Positions 1 through 10,150 of a stretch of DNA of 64,000 nt are shown here, piece after piece. The notes below the pieces were generated by a model. That model was not told the DNA's origin. It saw nothing but the letters and a program-made list of their open reading frames with translations, and made no database searches. The DNA comes from Clostridia bacterium. GTDB taxonomy: Bacteria > Bacillota > Clostridia > UMGS1810. The position numbers and the translations under genes are program-made. The stretch lies in NCBI GenBank assembly GCA_017621495.1, contig JAGATB010000014.1, positions 33,892-97,891 on the forward strand, given 5' to 3'. Numbering within the stretch: the first letter of the stretch is position 1; every line of letters starts with the position of its first letter.

Positions 1-708
1 TATGATGCCGAGGTTGAGTGGAATCAGGATACATGGAGCATAAGAGCTACAAGGGGTGATACCGTTGTAGAGCTTACAATCGGAGACAATATCATCCGTG
101 TGAATGGTGAAGAAAAAGCAATGGATGTAGCACCACTCATTATGAACAGCAGAACATTGGTTCCCTTAAGATTTGTCAGCGAAGCACTGGGCTGCGATGT
201 ACAGTGGATACAGGAGACAAACTCCGTAGAGCTTTCGGCTCTGCCGGAGATAATAAAGCCGAATGATGCAGCAGTTAAAGAGTCAATCAAGGATGATATG
301 ACTACCTTTGATAATGCGTATATGCATAGTTCCAACTGGACGACACACAGCGACTCCAACAATCCCGATGTTGATATCAAAGCAAGAATTTACAGAAACA
401 GCCCGAGTCCTGAATTTGTTCAGTATGCACTTAATACAGATATTAAAACCTTTAATATTATGCTGTATGCTGCAAAGGAAGGTCCCACAGATGCAGAAAT
501 AGTTGTGTATGCTTCAAAAGACGGAAACACTTGGGATAAGATAAGCTATAATGTTGTTGATATCAAGGATTCAACAGCAAAACCCGGCTTTAAGTGGTGC
601 AATATAGTAAATCCGGAATCAATGCCGACCGGATACCGCCACCTGAAAATTGAATGTGTGTCAAGAGACCGCTATTTCCCACAGGTTGCGAGAGTTGAAA
701 TAAATTAA
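1..708 (+). CDS. C-terminal part of a stalk-domain (copper amine oxidase N-like) surface protein, truncated by window start
   Basis: The reading frame is open from base 1, so the N-terminus lies outside the window. The first ~80 visible residues match the copper-amine-oxidase N-terminal-like 'stalk' domain. The give-away is 'RTLVPLRFVSEALGCDVQW' preceded by a glycine/valine-rich beta repeat. In Clostridia this domain is a surface-protein module and does not imply oxidase activity. The last ~130 residues contain aromatic and 'YASKDGNTWDKI' elements and look like a discoidin/CBM-type beta-sandwich; that is a fold guess only. A strong hairpin terminator follows 20 bases after the stop. It sits just upstream of a glycan-degradation operon, so a role in binding polysaccharide at the cell surface is likely but inferred. 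Confidence 0.75.
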   Translation, partial: YDAEVEWNQDTWSIRATRGDTVVELTIGDNIIRVNGEEKAMDVAPLIMNSRTLVPLRFVSEALGCDVQWIQETNSVELSALPEIIKPNDAAVKESIKDDMTTFDNAYMHSSNWTTHSDSNNPDVDIKARIYRNSPSPEFVQYALNTDIKTFNIMLYAAKEGPTDAEIVVYASKDGNTWDKISYNVVDIKDSTAKPGFKWCNIVNPESMPTGYRHLKIECVSRDRYFPQVARVEIN

Positions 709-727
709 AAAATAATATTATTCAAGG

Positions 728-765
728 GTTGTAAAAAAGTCATCATGCTGTGACTTTTTTACAAC
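728..765. terminator. Perfect 15-bp hairpin terminator, symmetric
   Basis: The arms 728-742 and 751-765 are exact reverse complements around an 8-base loop. A6/T6 runs inside the stem let it work in either direction. It separates the stalk-domain gene from the gene starting at 789. Its outer sequence (TGTAAAAAAGT) recurs at the ends of the 62649-62779 element. Confidence 0.85.
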
Positions 766-788
766 TCTAAAGAGAGGATTTTTGTTAA

Positions 789-3700
789 ATGAAAAAATTG
801 ATTTCTATTTTACTTACTGTATCAATGGTATTCACGATGCTTTCAATACCGCTTGCTGCTTTTGCAGAAACAGTTTACGAATACACAGAAACATTTGATT
901 CTGCAACAAACAGTTTTACCCTCGGCAGCTGGACGTATAATGCAGATTCGCAGAATATTAGCACAAGCACCACAAACCAGCTTGCAAAATTTACTGACCC
1001 TAAAAATGTGCTGGCTAATGCTACAAATTATGAAATATCAGCTGAGTTTGTACTTAGTCAGTATGCTCAGAATGCAATAGTTTTCAAAGCAAATGATACC
1101 TATAGTAATTACATTATGTTCAGAAGAAGCAGCGATGGTTATACAGAGTTCTTTAGAATGGGAAGCGGTCAGGGTCAGCTTGCTAAAAGCACTGTTACAT
1201 CAAATCTGAAATCAAATGCAACTAATACTATAAAGGTTACAGTAAAAGGAAATACCTATACAGGCTATATGAACGGCGTTGAAATGTTAACTTATACTGA
1301 CACAAGCGCTACAGCCGATTATAATGCAGGTGTTCGTTCTAATATTGCAAATGATAAAGTTTCCGTTACGGTTGATAACTTCAATGTTACCAATTTAGAT
1401 AAGCCGTCAGTAACTGAAGAATTAGATACGTTTGAAAATGCAGACAACTGGACTTTAGGTTCATACTGGAAACATGATACTACAAACAAGAACATCTATG
1501 TAAACGATACTACTGTAAGAAATGCTGCTATAGTGTTTGGGGATAATAACAAAATAATATCAGATACAAATGACTACATCGTTTCTGCAGACATTACTAC
1601 TGTAGGTAATGCAAACTCACAGCATGCAGTCACCTTCAGACATAGCGGCAATAATTTTTATATGTTCCGTGTAACCAATAATTATGTTCATATCTATTCG
1701 ATGGGTTCAACTCAAAAAGAAATTGGCAAATCTACAACGACAACTCCTTCAAGAACGGCAGGAGATACCTATAATCTTAAGGTTGTTGTAAACGGTAACA
1801 CCTTCACAGGTTACTACAATGGTGTTGAAATGTTGACTGTGACTGATACAAGCTATACAACCGGTGGTGTTGGATTGCGTTCAAACGGCAATGTGAGTGT
1901 TGATAACTTCTATGTTCAGCGTCTTGATGCTAATGCTGACTTAAAATCTATTTCAATTGACGGTACCGCAATTTCAGGCTTTGATGCGGATACTACTGAT
2001 TATTCTGTAAGTATTGACGAAGGTGCAGCTTACCCCACAGTTTCGGCAGCAGCACTCAACTCTGACCTGACCGTAGGTAACGGCATCACAATTGAACAGG
2101 CATCGGATGCAAACAATGGTGTGGCAACTATCACTGTAGTATCGGAAAGCGGAAATAATACAAAAACATATAAAGTAAGCTTTGTTGAACCGATTGTTGA
2201 AGCCTTGGATACATTTGAAAGTGCTTCCGAATGGGCTTTGGGTAGCCTTTGGAAACATGATGCAGAAAATGGACGTGTTTATGCTACAGCTTCAAGTGGT
2301 ATGATGTCATATAACGATAATACCGGTGTTATAGCAAGAAGCAATGGTGATTATGTGGTTTCTGCTGACCTTGTTTATGAAGGCGGAAATGATGTTGGGG
2401 CAACTTCGCTTGTGTTCAGAAAGCAGGATAACAGCAACTATTACATGTTCAGAGTAAACGGTGGAAAAGCGGATTTCTATCGTATGGGCGGCTCGGGAAA
2501 TGCCTCGTTTGGTACCGGAGAAGCTGAAATTCCGAATTTAGCACTTGGCTCTGTTATAAATCTTAAGGTTGTTGCTAAGGGTAGTACATTTGTAGGATAT
2601 GTAAACGGAGTTAAACAGTTGGAGGCTACTGATAGTGAGTTTGCAACCGGTTCTGTCGGAATACGCTCAAATTTGAACGGCGGCGGTACAGTATATGCAG
2701 ATAATTTCTATGTTTGCCGTGCAGATGCAGAGATGAAGCTTGCAGCTGTGGCAGTACCGGACGGCAGCGGAGTGCTGGTAAGTCAGATACCTTCAAATAA
2801 TAATTATGTCTTAGCTGTACCGGATAATAACGTATATACCGTGACAGCAGCGGCACTTGATTCTACAGATACAGTTACTATAGAGCAGACTGATGATTTT
2901 AATAAGCCTGCAACCATAACAATCACAAATGCCGATAATACAAAGACAGTTGTGTATAATGTATACTTCGTACAAAGAAACGGTGCAGATATTCCTGAGT
3001 TGCAGGGATATGCTTACTGCGAGTCAGAAGATGGCAATACCCTTACCTTTACAGGCAGTGTGCTCAATACGGGCAGCGATACCAGAGGTATAGCAATGCT
3101 GGCAGCATATGATACAGCTACCGGTGAGCTGATTGCAGTAACGAAGAGCCCTGAGACAAAGTTCTCAGGTAAGTGCGCAGTAACACCCGTTGAATTCGGA
3201 GCTATTGAAGCTGAGAGCGACTCTGTAGATATAAAGGTATTTTTGTGGGATAATCTCACAGATGTTACACCGTTGAGTGCGGTAAATGCATTCACATTAA
3301 AAAAAAAAGTAACTGAGAGTAAAGCTATTACCGATGTCCTTGGAGTTACAGCCTGGGGAAGCGTATACAGATTGGATGATACAAAGACTCAGCTTGTGGA
3401 AATGGCAGACGAAATCAGCAATATAGGTTCAAATAAGATTAAAGTGCTTTTGGGACCAAGCTATGAAACTGCATATTTGTATGAAGACTTCGGCGACACA
3501 GAATATGCAACTATGACTGAGCTGGCAAAAGCAGAGCAGTATTCTACGCTGTTTAGTGATGAACGTTTTGACACAATTGCCATTTCCGCATCTGAGATGA
3601 CTCAGCAAAACTGGAAAAACGGTTTTAAACAGAGTGAAAAAGAATATGTTGAAAATGAATTTTATGAGTTTGCCTCATATCTGCTTACAACATATAAAAA

Positions 3701-4541
3701 TACTAACAAAACATTTATACTTCAGAACTGGGAAGGCGATAATTTAATTCAGGCATGGACTGAAGACCTTGCTGACCAGAAAGTCGCAGAGGCGCAGAAC
3801 ATAAAATTCGAAGGACTTGCACAGTATATGAATGCAAGACAAGCCGGTGTGGAGCGTGCAAGGAAGGAATTTGGTACAGAGGGAGTCAACGTCGTTAATG
3901 CATTTGAAGTTATGGCAGTGCCGGCTGATTCAATAGGTGACAACTATTACTTCAAGAACGACTCAGGCGTTATAACAAAATGCCCGCTTATGGTAGATAT
4001 TTTAATCGGCAATGAACCTCGTATCAACCCGGACGGAACCAAAACATATTTTACCAGAGTTAAGGCAGACCTTTATTCAATTTCCTCCTGGCATACAAGC
4101 AATATGACATATGAAGCACTTCAGCCTGACGGTAGCTATATCAAACCTACTGTAGACCAATGGACTGCTTCTATGGCAGAAAGACTTAATTATATGTCAG
4201 AAAGAGCTTTGCCAAGTGATGTTTACGGCAATCAGAACATTATGATTGGTGAATTTGGTGCAAAGGAATATTATAATCCTGATGATGTAGATGGGCAGGC
4301 ACAAATCAAGAAAAATATAGCAAAAGCTCAGGTAGAAAGCTTCATGGCGGTGCCGCAGCTTCAGTACGCATTTTACTGGCAGCTGTACTGCAATGGTATC
4401 AGGGATACTGTAAATGATGCATGGTATAATGGCAAAACATATGCAAACGATGAGCTTATGGGCGGTTGGTTAATCAGACCTGACGGATCTAAGCCGCCTG
4501 TGTATGATTATGTTAAAGGATTATTAACAACCGGAAACTGA
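789..4541 (+). CDS. Secreted modular protein: LamG-like repeats, cadherin-like domains and a C-terminal clan GH-A-like glycosidase domain
   Basis: This 1250-aa protein starts with a clear signal peptide (residues 1-26, ending AFA-ET), behind an AGAGAGGA ribosome site. Three copies of a ~170-residue concanavalin/LamG-like module follow, around residues 30-200, 210-385 and 475-650. They share 'TFE..(D/E)W.LGS.WKHD', 'Y.MFR', 'F.GY.NGV..L' and 'VG.RSN'. Two short cadherin-like beta-sandwich domains sit near 386-470 and 655-735, and a FxLD-like module near 740-840. The last ~400 residues look like a TIM-barrel glycosidase of clan GH-A: Glu982 in 'QNWEGDN' and Glu1155 in 'MIGEFGAKE' fit the acid/base and nucleophile positions. 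I cannot assign a CAZy family. It is the first gene of a three-gene run and is probably the extracellular polysaccharide-attacking component. No sortase or SLH anchor is visible. Confidence 0.75.
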   Translation: MKKLISILLTVSMVFTMLSIPLAAFAETVYEYTETFDSATNSFTLGSWTYNADSQNISTSTTNQLAKFTDPKNVLANATNYEISAEFVLSQYAQNAIVFKANDTYSNYIMFRRSSDGYTEFFRMGSGQGQLAKSTVTSNLKSNATNTIKVTVKGNTYTGYMNGVEMLTYTDTSATADYNAGVRSNIANDKVSVTVDNFNVTNLDKPSVTEELDTFENADNWTLGSYWKHDTTNKNIYVNDTTVRNAAIVFGDNNKIISDTNDYIVSADITTVGNANSQHAVTFRHSGNNFYMFRVTNNYVHIYSMGSTQKEIGKSTTTTPSRTAGDTYNLKVVVNGNTFTGYYNGVEMLTVTDTSYTTGGVGLRSNGNVSVDNFYVQRLDANADLKSISIDGTAISGFDADTTDYSVSIDEGAAYPTVSAAALNSDLTVGNGITIEQASDANNGVATITVVSESGNNTKTYKVSFVEPIVEALDTFESASEWALGSLWKHDAENGRVYATASSGMMSYNDNTGVIARSNGDYVVSADLVYEGGNDVGATSLVFRKQDNSNYYMFRVNGGKADFYRMGGSGNASFGTGEAEIPNLALGSVINLKVVAKGSTFVGYVNGVKQLEATDSEFATGSVGIRSNLNGGGTVYADNFYVCRADAEMKLAAVAVPDGSGVLVSQIPSNNNYVLAVPDNNVYTVTAAALDSTDTVTIEQTDDFNKPATITITNADNTKTVVYNVYFVQRNGADIPELQGYAYCESEDGNTLTFTGSVLNTGSDTRGIAMLAAYDTATGELIAVTKSPETKFSGKCAVTPVEFGAIEAESDSVDIKVFLWDNLTDVTPLSAVNAFTLKKKVTESKAITDVLGVTAWGSVYRLDDTKTQLVEMADEISNIGSNKIKVLLGPSYETAYLYEDFGDTEYATMTELAKAEQYSTLFSDERFDTIAISASEMTQQNWKNGFKQSEKEYVENEFYEFASYLLTTYKNTNKTFILQNWEGDNLIQAWTEDLADQKVAEAQNIKFEGLAQYMNARQAGVERARKEFGTEGVNVVNAFEVMAVPADSIGDNYYFKNDSGVITKCPLMVDILIGNEPRINPDGTKTYFTRVKADLYSISSWHTSNMTYEALQPDGSYIKPTVDQWTASMAERLNYMSERALPSDVYGNQNIMIGEFGAKEYYNPDDVDGQAQIKKNIAKAQVESFMAVPQLQYAFYWQLYCNGIRDTVNDAWYNGKTYANDELMGGWLIRPDGSKPPVYDYVKGLLTTGN

Positions 4542-4566
4542 TTATCAATATTGAGAGGAACATACA

Positions 4567-6882
4567 ATGAATTACAAATACGGATATTTTGAGAATGATG
4601 AGTTTGTGATAACAAATCCCAAGACACCGAGGGCGTTTGATAATTTCTTATGGAATGATGCGATTTTTTCAAATGTTCAGCAGACCGGAGTAGGGTACTG
4701 TGATTATCAGATTGGTGAGAATGAGGCAATTCAGCTTTTTACAGGTGTAGGGCGAATATGTGATTTTGATGTATTCGGCAGAGATCACCTTATGAGCAGA
4801 TTAATTTATATCAGAGACAACGAAACGGGAGAATATTGGAATGTCAATTGGGAACCGGTACGTGCAGCTTGTGATAAGTATGAGTGCAGGCACGGGTTGG
4901 GTTATACCGTGATTAACACAGTAAAGAATGATGTTTGCTGTGAGTTCAGAATTTTTGTTCCACAGGGTGATGACCCTGTGGAGCTCTGGACACTGAAATT
5001 ATATGACACAAACGGCAAAAAACGTAATCTTTCTGTTTTTGTTTATAATCAGATGCAGTTTAAGTATAAGTGGGGCTTTGACAGTTATGGCGATATGATT
5101 TTCAGAGCAGTACGGTTTAATAAAGAGTTAAATGCAGTTGTTGCTGTAAAACACCCTCATATTAAACCACACGATTATTTAACCGGGTTTATAGCTTCTG
5201 ATGAGCCGATTGCGGCATTTGACGGAACACGCAATGCTTTTGTAGGCTTATACAATACATTAAGTGACCCTATGGCTGTAATAAACGGTTGCTGTACAAA
5301 CAGTGAGGGTTCGGCTGATGACACAATTACTGCGGCTCAGTATAATATTGAGCTTCAGGAAGATGAACACAAAGAGATTAATATCATTTTAGGTGCAACA
5401 AATAATGAAGCCGGAATTAAGGCATTAAAGGACAAGTATCTGGGAAGCTTTGAACAGTATTTCAGTGAATTGGTCAATGCCAAGAAAGTAATGCGCGAGC
5501 AAAATCTTGTTAAAACTCCCGATGAGCATTTCAACAGAATGTTAAACAGCTGGATTAAGCAGGCTACTCTTTATGGTGCTGTCTGGTGTCGCTGGGGCTG
5601 GAACGGTTATCGGGATATAGTACAGCATGGCTTTGGTGTTGTCACCTTTGAGCCGGAGAGAACGAAGAAAATTTTAATCGAAGCATTCAAGCATCAATAC
5701 AAGGCCGGACCTGCCATACGCGGTTGGAATCCTATTGATGAAAAGCCTTACTCGGACAGTGCTTTGTGGCTTGTATTTACATTTGTAGCTTATCTTAAAG
5801 AAACCGGTGATTTAGAATTTCTGAAAGAGACAGTTGAGTATTACGACGGAGGTAAGGCAACTGTTATTGAGCATATAGAGGGTGCACTTGATTTTATTGA
5901 AAAAAATAAGGGTAAGCACGATTTATGCTTGATTAAATATGGTGATTGGAATGATTCTCTGACTGCAGTCGGTAAAGAAGGCAGGGGAGAGAGTGTATGG
6001 CTGAGTGAGGCTTATGCACAGGCTATGCTTGATATGCAGGAGCTGTATGCTTTCCTGGGAGATACACAAAAACAAAATTCTTATAAAGCACGTTATGACA
6101 GTATAAAAGACGCTGTGAATAAGAATGCCTGGGATGGTAAGTGGTACAAACGTTGTTTTGCCGATAACGGGGATGAAATCGGTGCAAGCACCAATGAGCA
6201 GGCTAAAATATTTGTTGAATCTCAGGCATGGGCTTTGATATCTCAGATTGCTGACAGAGAAAGGGCAGAACAAACATTGAAATCCTGTGATGAGCTGCTT
6301 TTGCAGGATTCGGGTTATGCTTTGCTGTATCCTACATTTAATGCACCGGACTCCAGAGTAGGAAGAATAAGCTGTATGGAGCCGGGAATAGCAGAAAACG
6401 GAACAATATATTCACATACCAACATTTGGATGATATTGGGTATGCTGAAATATGATATGCCTGATAAAGCTTATGAATTGTATAAAAAAATCACTCCCGG
6501 ATATATAACAGGAGAACACGATCAGAAGCACGATTGCCCCCCGTATATGTATGCTAATTGTTACTTTGGCAATGATCACAGAAACAGCAAGGGACAAATG
6601 GAATTCACGTGGGTAACAGGTTCTGTAGCATGGTTTAATAATGTATTGCTTCAGCATATGCTCGGTGCGAAGGCTGAATATGAAGGCTTGCGCATAGCAC
6701 CCAATTTACCATCCGAATGGGATGAATGTGAAGTTTCGAGGTCCTTCAGAGGATGTGTATACAATATAAAAATCAAAAGAACCGGCGAAAACAAAATTTA
6801 TGCAGACGGTAAAGAAATAAACAATAATATTTTGCCTGCATATAATGACGGTCTGGTTCATAACATTGAAGCTTACATATAA
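4567..6882 (+). CDS. GH94-type glycoside phosphorylase (GH36-like fold), cytoplasmic
   Basis: The 771-aa protein has no signal peptide. It carries hallmark GH94 motifs: 'WCRWGWNGYRDIVQ', 'YGDWNDSL' with Asp463 in the DWND motif where GH94 enzymes place the general acid, 'GRGESVWLSEAYAQAMLDM', 'SMEPGIAENGTIYSHTNIW'-type sequence and 'EFTWVTGSVAWF'. GH94 enzymes phosphorolyse beta-linked disaccharides such as cellobiose, chitobiose or laminaribiose to a sugar-1-phosphate plus a free sugar. The substrate here cannot be read from sequence. It begins 25 bases after the secreted glycosidase-like gene, behind GAGAGGA, and is followed after 15 bases by the GH28-like gene, so the three are probably one operon. 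It most likely handles oligosaccharides imported after extracellular attack. Confidence 0.85.
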   Translation: MNYKYGYFENDEFVITNPKTPRAFDNFLWNDAIFSNVQQTGVGYCDYQIGENEAIQLFTGVGRICDFDVFGRDHLMSRLIYIRDNETGEYWNVNWEPVRAACDKYECRHGLGYTVINTVKNDVCCEFRIFVPQGDDPVELWTLKLYDTNGKKRNLSVFVYNQMQFKYKWGFDSYGDMIFRAVRFNKELNAVVAVKHPHIKPHDYLTGFIASDEPIAAFDGTRNAFVGLYNTLSDPMAVINGCCTNSEGSADDTITAAQYNIELQEDEHKEINIILGATNNEAGIKALKDKYLGSFEQYFSELVNAKKVMREQNLVKTPDEHFNRMLNSWIKQATLYGAVWCRWGWNGYRDIVQHGFGVVTFEPERTKKILIEAFKHQYKAGPAIRGWNPIDEKPYSDSALWLVFTFVAYLKETGDLEFLKETVEYYDGGKATVIEHIEGALDFIEKNKGKHDLCLIKYGDWNDSLTAVGKEGRGESVWLSEAYAQAMLDMQELYAFLGDTQKQNSYKARYDSIKDAVNKNAWDGKWYKRCFADNGDEIGASTNEQAKIFVESQAWALISQIADRERAEQTLKSCDELLLQDSGYALLYPTFNAPDSRVGRISCMEPGIAENGTIYSHTNIWMILGMLKYDMPDKAYELYKKITPGYITGEHDQKHDCPPYMYANCYFGNDHRNSKGQMEFTWVTGSVAWFNNVLLQHMLGAKAEYEGLRIAPNLPSEWDECEVSRSFRGCVYNIKIKRTGENKIYADGKEINNNILPAYNDGLVHNIEAYI

Positions 6883-6897
6883 AAAAGGAGAAAAAGT

Positions 6898-8301
6898 ATG
6901 CTGACAAAAAGTGAATTACATATATACAGAAATACACCCGAGGCTTGTGAAAGTAAAGATTTTACTGTAACGGTAAGCGGTGAAAAAATATTTACCGAAC
7001 AGCTTTTCAGTGTCCACTTTGCAAGGTTTGCATGCAACAGCGAGGTGGAGGTAAAAATATCCATCGGCGAAAAAATCGAAAAATGTACGGTTTTCCCCGA
7101 TAAAGCCCTGAAAGAATACAGAGTTAATGAAAACTCGGTTGAGTTTACGGTGACTGCTCAGCCACGACATCTGTATATAAAGATAAATGAGATGGAAAAT
7201 CTGATTTTATTTATAGATAAAATCCGCACTGTAAAGCCTCAGCTCAGTGACGGCAATGTTGTAAATGTGATGGATTTTGTAGCTGACAATGCAGATCGCA
7301 GCAACCTGACAGCTGAAATAGCGGCTGCAATCAAATATACCGCCGAGCATCCGGACAAGGAAATTTTATATTTTCCGGACGGAGTATATATATCGGATAC
7401 AATTGAAGTATTCAGCATAGAAAATCTGACATTGTATCTTGATGAGGGCTGCATGATAAAATGTCTGATGGATACAGATGCTTATATGCCGGCAGGTATT
7501 TATATCAAAAACAGCAAGAATATAAAAATAGCGGGTAACGGTGTATATAATCATACAGGAAAAGAATTCTTTGAATTATGCGATTATCACAAGTATGCCG
7601 ACTTACAGATAAGTCCTATACTCGTAGTAGACAGTGAGCATGTGGTTCTCGAAGATTTCATCGTAAAGAACGGCAGAATGTGGAACATAAGCTGTCATAA
7701 TAATAATGATTTACGCATCGAGAATTGCAAGGTGCTGACACCTCCGGAAAGCTGTCCGGAGTGGACTGACGGTATAAATATCAACGCCAGCCGTGATGTG
7801 GTGGTAGAGGATTGCTTCGTATATTGCAATGATGATTGCTTTGCCTCGGGGCACTACTTTGAAACTGTGGCAAACAAGGATATGTGCAATGTCCTATTTA
7901 AAAATTACCTGGGCTGGAACCCTCGTGCCAATTCCATAAGAATAGGCTGGGATACCAGATTTAATCTTAAAAATTACGTTTTTAAGGATTGCGATTTTAT
8001 TGCCTCAAATGACCAGGCACTGATTGTTCATCCGTTAAACGGTGATGCAGAGTATGACTCAATCATCCTGGATGACTGCAGATTCCTGAACTGCGAAAAT
8101 TACACAAATCTCGTCGTGGTGACAGGTAATTTGCCGGAACTGATATTAAAAAATCTGACATTTGATAAGCTTATGCCATCACAGTTTGAGAATATCGGAT
8201 GTCTTACTATTGAAAATGTTATCATAGAAGGAAGAAAAGTTTGCAGCCTCGAGGATATGGCAGCAACGGTAAAAAATGTCGGTGAAATAATAATTAAATA
8301 A
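6898..8301 (+). CDS. GH28-like right-handed beta-helix glycosidase (polygalacturonase-type fold)
   Basis: The 467-aa protein starts behind AAAAGGAG and lacks a signal peptide. Residues 1-115 look like a beta-sandwich. From about 120, 'VMDFVADNADRSNLTAEIAAAI' and 'FPDGVYI' open a pectate-lyase/GH28-type parallel beta-helix. GH28 active-site patterns are recognisable: 'TDGININ' (Asp291), 'NDDCFASGH' (Asp312, Asp313, His319) and 'SIRIGWDTR' in place of the usual RIK strand. This supports hydrolysis of a uronic acid- or galactose-containing linkage, but the changed RIK site means polygalacturonase specificity should not be assumed. Its cytoplasmic location and the phosphorylase upstream suggest it acts on imported oligosaccharides. 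Confidence 0.75.
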   Translation: MLTKSELHIYRNTPEACESKDFTVTVSGEKIFTEQLFSVHFARFACNSEVEVKISIGEKIEKCTVFPDKALKEYRVNENSVEFTVTAQPRHLYIKINEMENLILFIDKIRTVKPQLSDGNVVNVMDFVADNADRSNLTAEIAAAIKYTAEHPDKEILYFPDGVYISDTIEVFSIENLTLYLDEGCMIKCLMDTDAYMPAGIYIKNSKNIKIAGNGVYNHTGKEFFELCDYHKYADLQISPILVVDSEHVVLEDFIVKNGRMWNISCHNNNDLRIENCKVLTPPESCPEWTDGININASRDVVVEDCFVYCNDDCFASGHYFETVANKDMCNVLFKNYLGWNPRANSIRIGWDTRFNLKNYVFKDCDFIASNDQALIVHPLNGDAEYDSIILDDCRFLNCENYTNLVVVTGNLPELILKNLTFDKLMPSQFENIGCLTIENVIIEGRKVCSLEDMAATVKNVGEIIIK

Positions 8302-8348
8302 CTCTTAAATATGAAGAACGGCGGCGAATAACAGCTGCAATAAGAATG

Positions 8349-8385
8349 AAAAATGAGGACATTGTCAGCAATGTCCTCATTTTTT
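8349..8385. terminator. Bidirectional terminator between convergent genes
   Basis: A 16-bp perfect stem with a TCAG loop (365-368), A-rich on the left and T-rich on the right, lies between the GH28-like gene and the oppositely oriented histidine kinase gene. It can terminate both. Confidence 0.85.
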
Positions 8386-8392
8386 CAGGTTC

Positions 8393-10141
8393 TCATTTAT
8401 GTTTTTTTATAACTATAGTCACTTTCGTACCTGCACCGGGCTTTGAATCTATTTTAACACCGTATTTGCTGTTTTCAATATACTCATAACAAAAAATCTC
8501 AAGTCGTTGGACTACGTTGTAAATACCATAGCCTGAGGCGGTATAATTGTCAGAATGCTTTTGCTCTTTGGTTAACAGGGCTTTCGCCTTATCCTCCTCT
8601 ATACCGCATCCATCATCGGATATAGTTATGATGATATCGTCGTCATCATCTGATTTTATGGAGATTATTATGTTTATAACCCTGTCTCCCGTTCCGTTTA
8701 TGCTGTGAATAAGTGCATTTTCAATGATAGGCTGTAAAGTTAGCTTAGGAATTTTATAACACAGAAGTTCTTCTTTTATGTCATATATGATATTGAACTT
8801 TCCGTTAAATCTTTGCTTTTGAATATTGAGATACACCTCGGCAAGCAGGATTTCCTGCAACAACGGGACAATACTCTGATCTTTGCTTAGGATTAATCTG
8901 AAATATTTTGCCAGCGAATCAATCATAAAGCTTATATCGCTTGCACCATGCTCAAGAGCCATCCAGTTAATTGAATCCAATGTATTATATAAAAAGTGTG
9001 GGTTAATTTGTGCCTGCAGAGCTTTAAAACGAGCATCACGCTCATTGATTTTTGCTTTATACAATTCGGAGATAGACACTTTCAATTGGTTCATTATTGC
9101 TTCTACACGGATATTCAGTTGTTGCAGCGTAGTAATACTATTGTTAGTTTCGAAATTTTCCGGCAATTCAATATTAAGCTTCTTAATCATGCTTAGCATT
9201 TGCTTATTGTACACAGTCAGTACATTTCCAAAAGCGCAACAGATGGTTATTATAAATAAAGCAAATATCAATAAAGTAAATATCCATATATTGTATAGTA
9301 AGGATTTATTAAATAATAAATCTTTTTGATGGTAATACATTACAAGCTTCCAATCGGTTTTTGCAATCTCACTGTATATTACTTTTAAATTTGCATCTCC
9401 GTTAAAGTGTTCAAAAACACCATTTGCAGATTTGGGAAATTGGATGTTGTTAAATACAGCTTCGCCGTTTATAACATTATTTCCTTTTTCATCAACAATC
9501 ATAATTTGCCTGTCATTGACTTTGTTGCTTTCATCAATAATATCTAAAAATGCATCCGAACTTATTTCCAGTGATAAAATTCCTAAGGAGTTTTTAAAAT
9601 TTTTCATGTCTTTAATAAGCCTTGTGGCAGAAATAATGCTTTTGTTATCCGAGTTATTTATTGTTTCCCAATGTAGCTTTCCTTCATTTTTTATTACATC
9701 CTCGTACCACGGATAGCTTGATGCAGTATTAATATTATAAAATGTTACATTTTCATTTGCATATATTTTAGTATCATCCACAAAAAGCTTTGGCTTTACT
9801 GATTGAACTACAACACTGGCATTAAGTATTATTTGCGATAAGTTTTTTTCTTCCGAAATTTGTTTTGCATAGTTAATTCCGTTTCCGCTTGGTTGAAGAT
9901 ATTCGGATATTTTTGTATTTGAGGCTACAATGTTAGAGTAATTCTCCACGCTTTGCATTATATGCGTAATATTTACATTTGCTTGTGTAAGAGTTTGCAG
10001 GGATGTTTTTATAACTTCGTTTTTTGCATTATTGTTGAATGTAACAAGCATAAATATCATAATAAACAAAAGTGAAAACAATATTAATATATATGGGATA
10101 ATGTATCTTTTACTAATTTGGATATTTCTTAGGAATTTCAA
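8393..10141 (-). CDS. YesM/LytS-type sensor histidine kinase
   Basis: The 582-aa protein has a transmembrane segment at about residues 13-34, a large extracellular sensor domain (35-285), a second transmembrane segment (284-305) and a His_kinase domain. The signature 'QAQINPHFLYNTLDSINWM' has the phosphoacceptor at His382. A HATPase domain follows with 'LQPIIENALIHS' as N box and 'ISDDGCGI' and 'SGYGIYNVVQRL' as G boxes. Kinases of this class pair with AraC-type response regulators and commonly sense oligosaccharides or their binding proteins. The partner lies 9 bases upstream in the same operon, and the adjacent glycan operon is the likely target. Which sugar is sensed is unknown. Confidence 0.92.
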   Translation of the reverse strand: MKFLRNIQISKRYIIPYILILFSLLFIMIFMLVTFNNNAKNEVIKTSLQTLTQANVNITHIMQSVENYSNIVASNTKISEYLQPSGNGINYAKQISEEKNLSQIILNASVVVQSVKPKLFVDDTKIYANENVTFYNINTASSYPWYEDVIKNEGKLHWETINNSDNKSIISATRLIKDMKNFKNSLGILSLEISSDAFLDIIDESNKVNDRQIMIVDEKGNNVINGEAVFNNIQFPKSANGVFEHFNGDANLKVIYSEIAKTDWKLVMYYHQKDLLFNKSLLYNIWIFTLLIFALFIITICCAFGNVLTVYNKQMLSMIKKLNIELPENFETNNSITTLQQLNIRVEAIMNQLKVSISELYKAKINERDARFKALQAQINPHFLYNTLDSINWMALEHGASDISFMIDSLAKYFRLILSKDQSIVPLLQEILLAEVYLNIQKQRFNGKFNIIYDIKEELLCYKIPKLTLQPIIENALIHSINGTGDRVINIIISIKSDDDDDIIITISDDGCGIEEDKAKALLTKEQKHSDNYTASGYGIYNVVQRLEIFCYEYIENSKYGVKIDSKPGAGTKVTIVIKKHK

Positions 10142-10150
10142 TATATCACC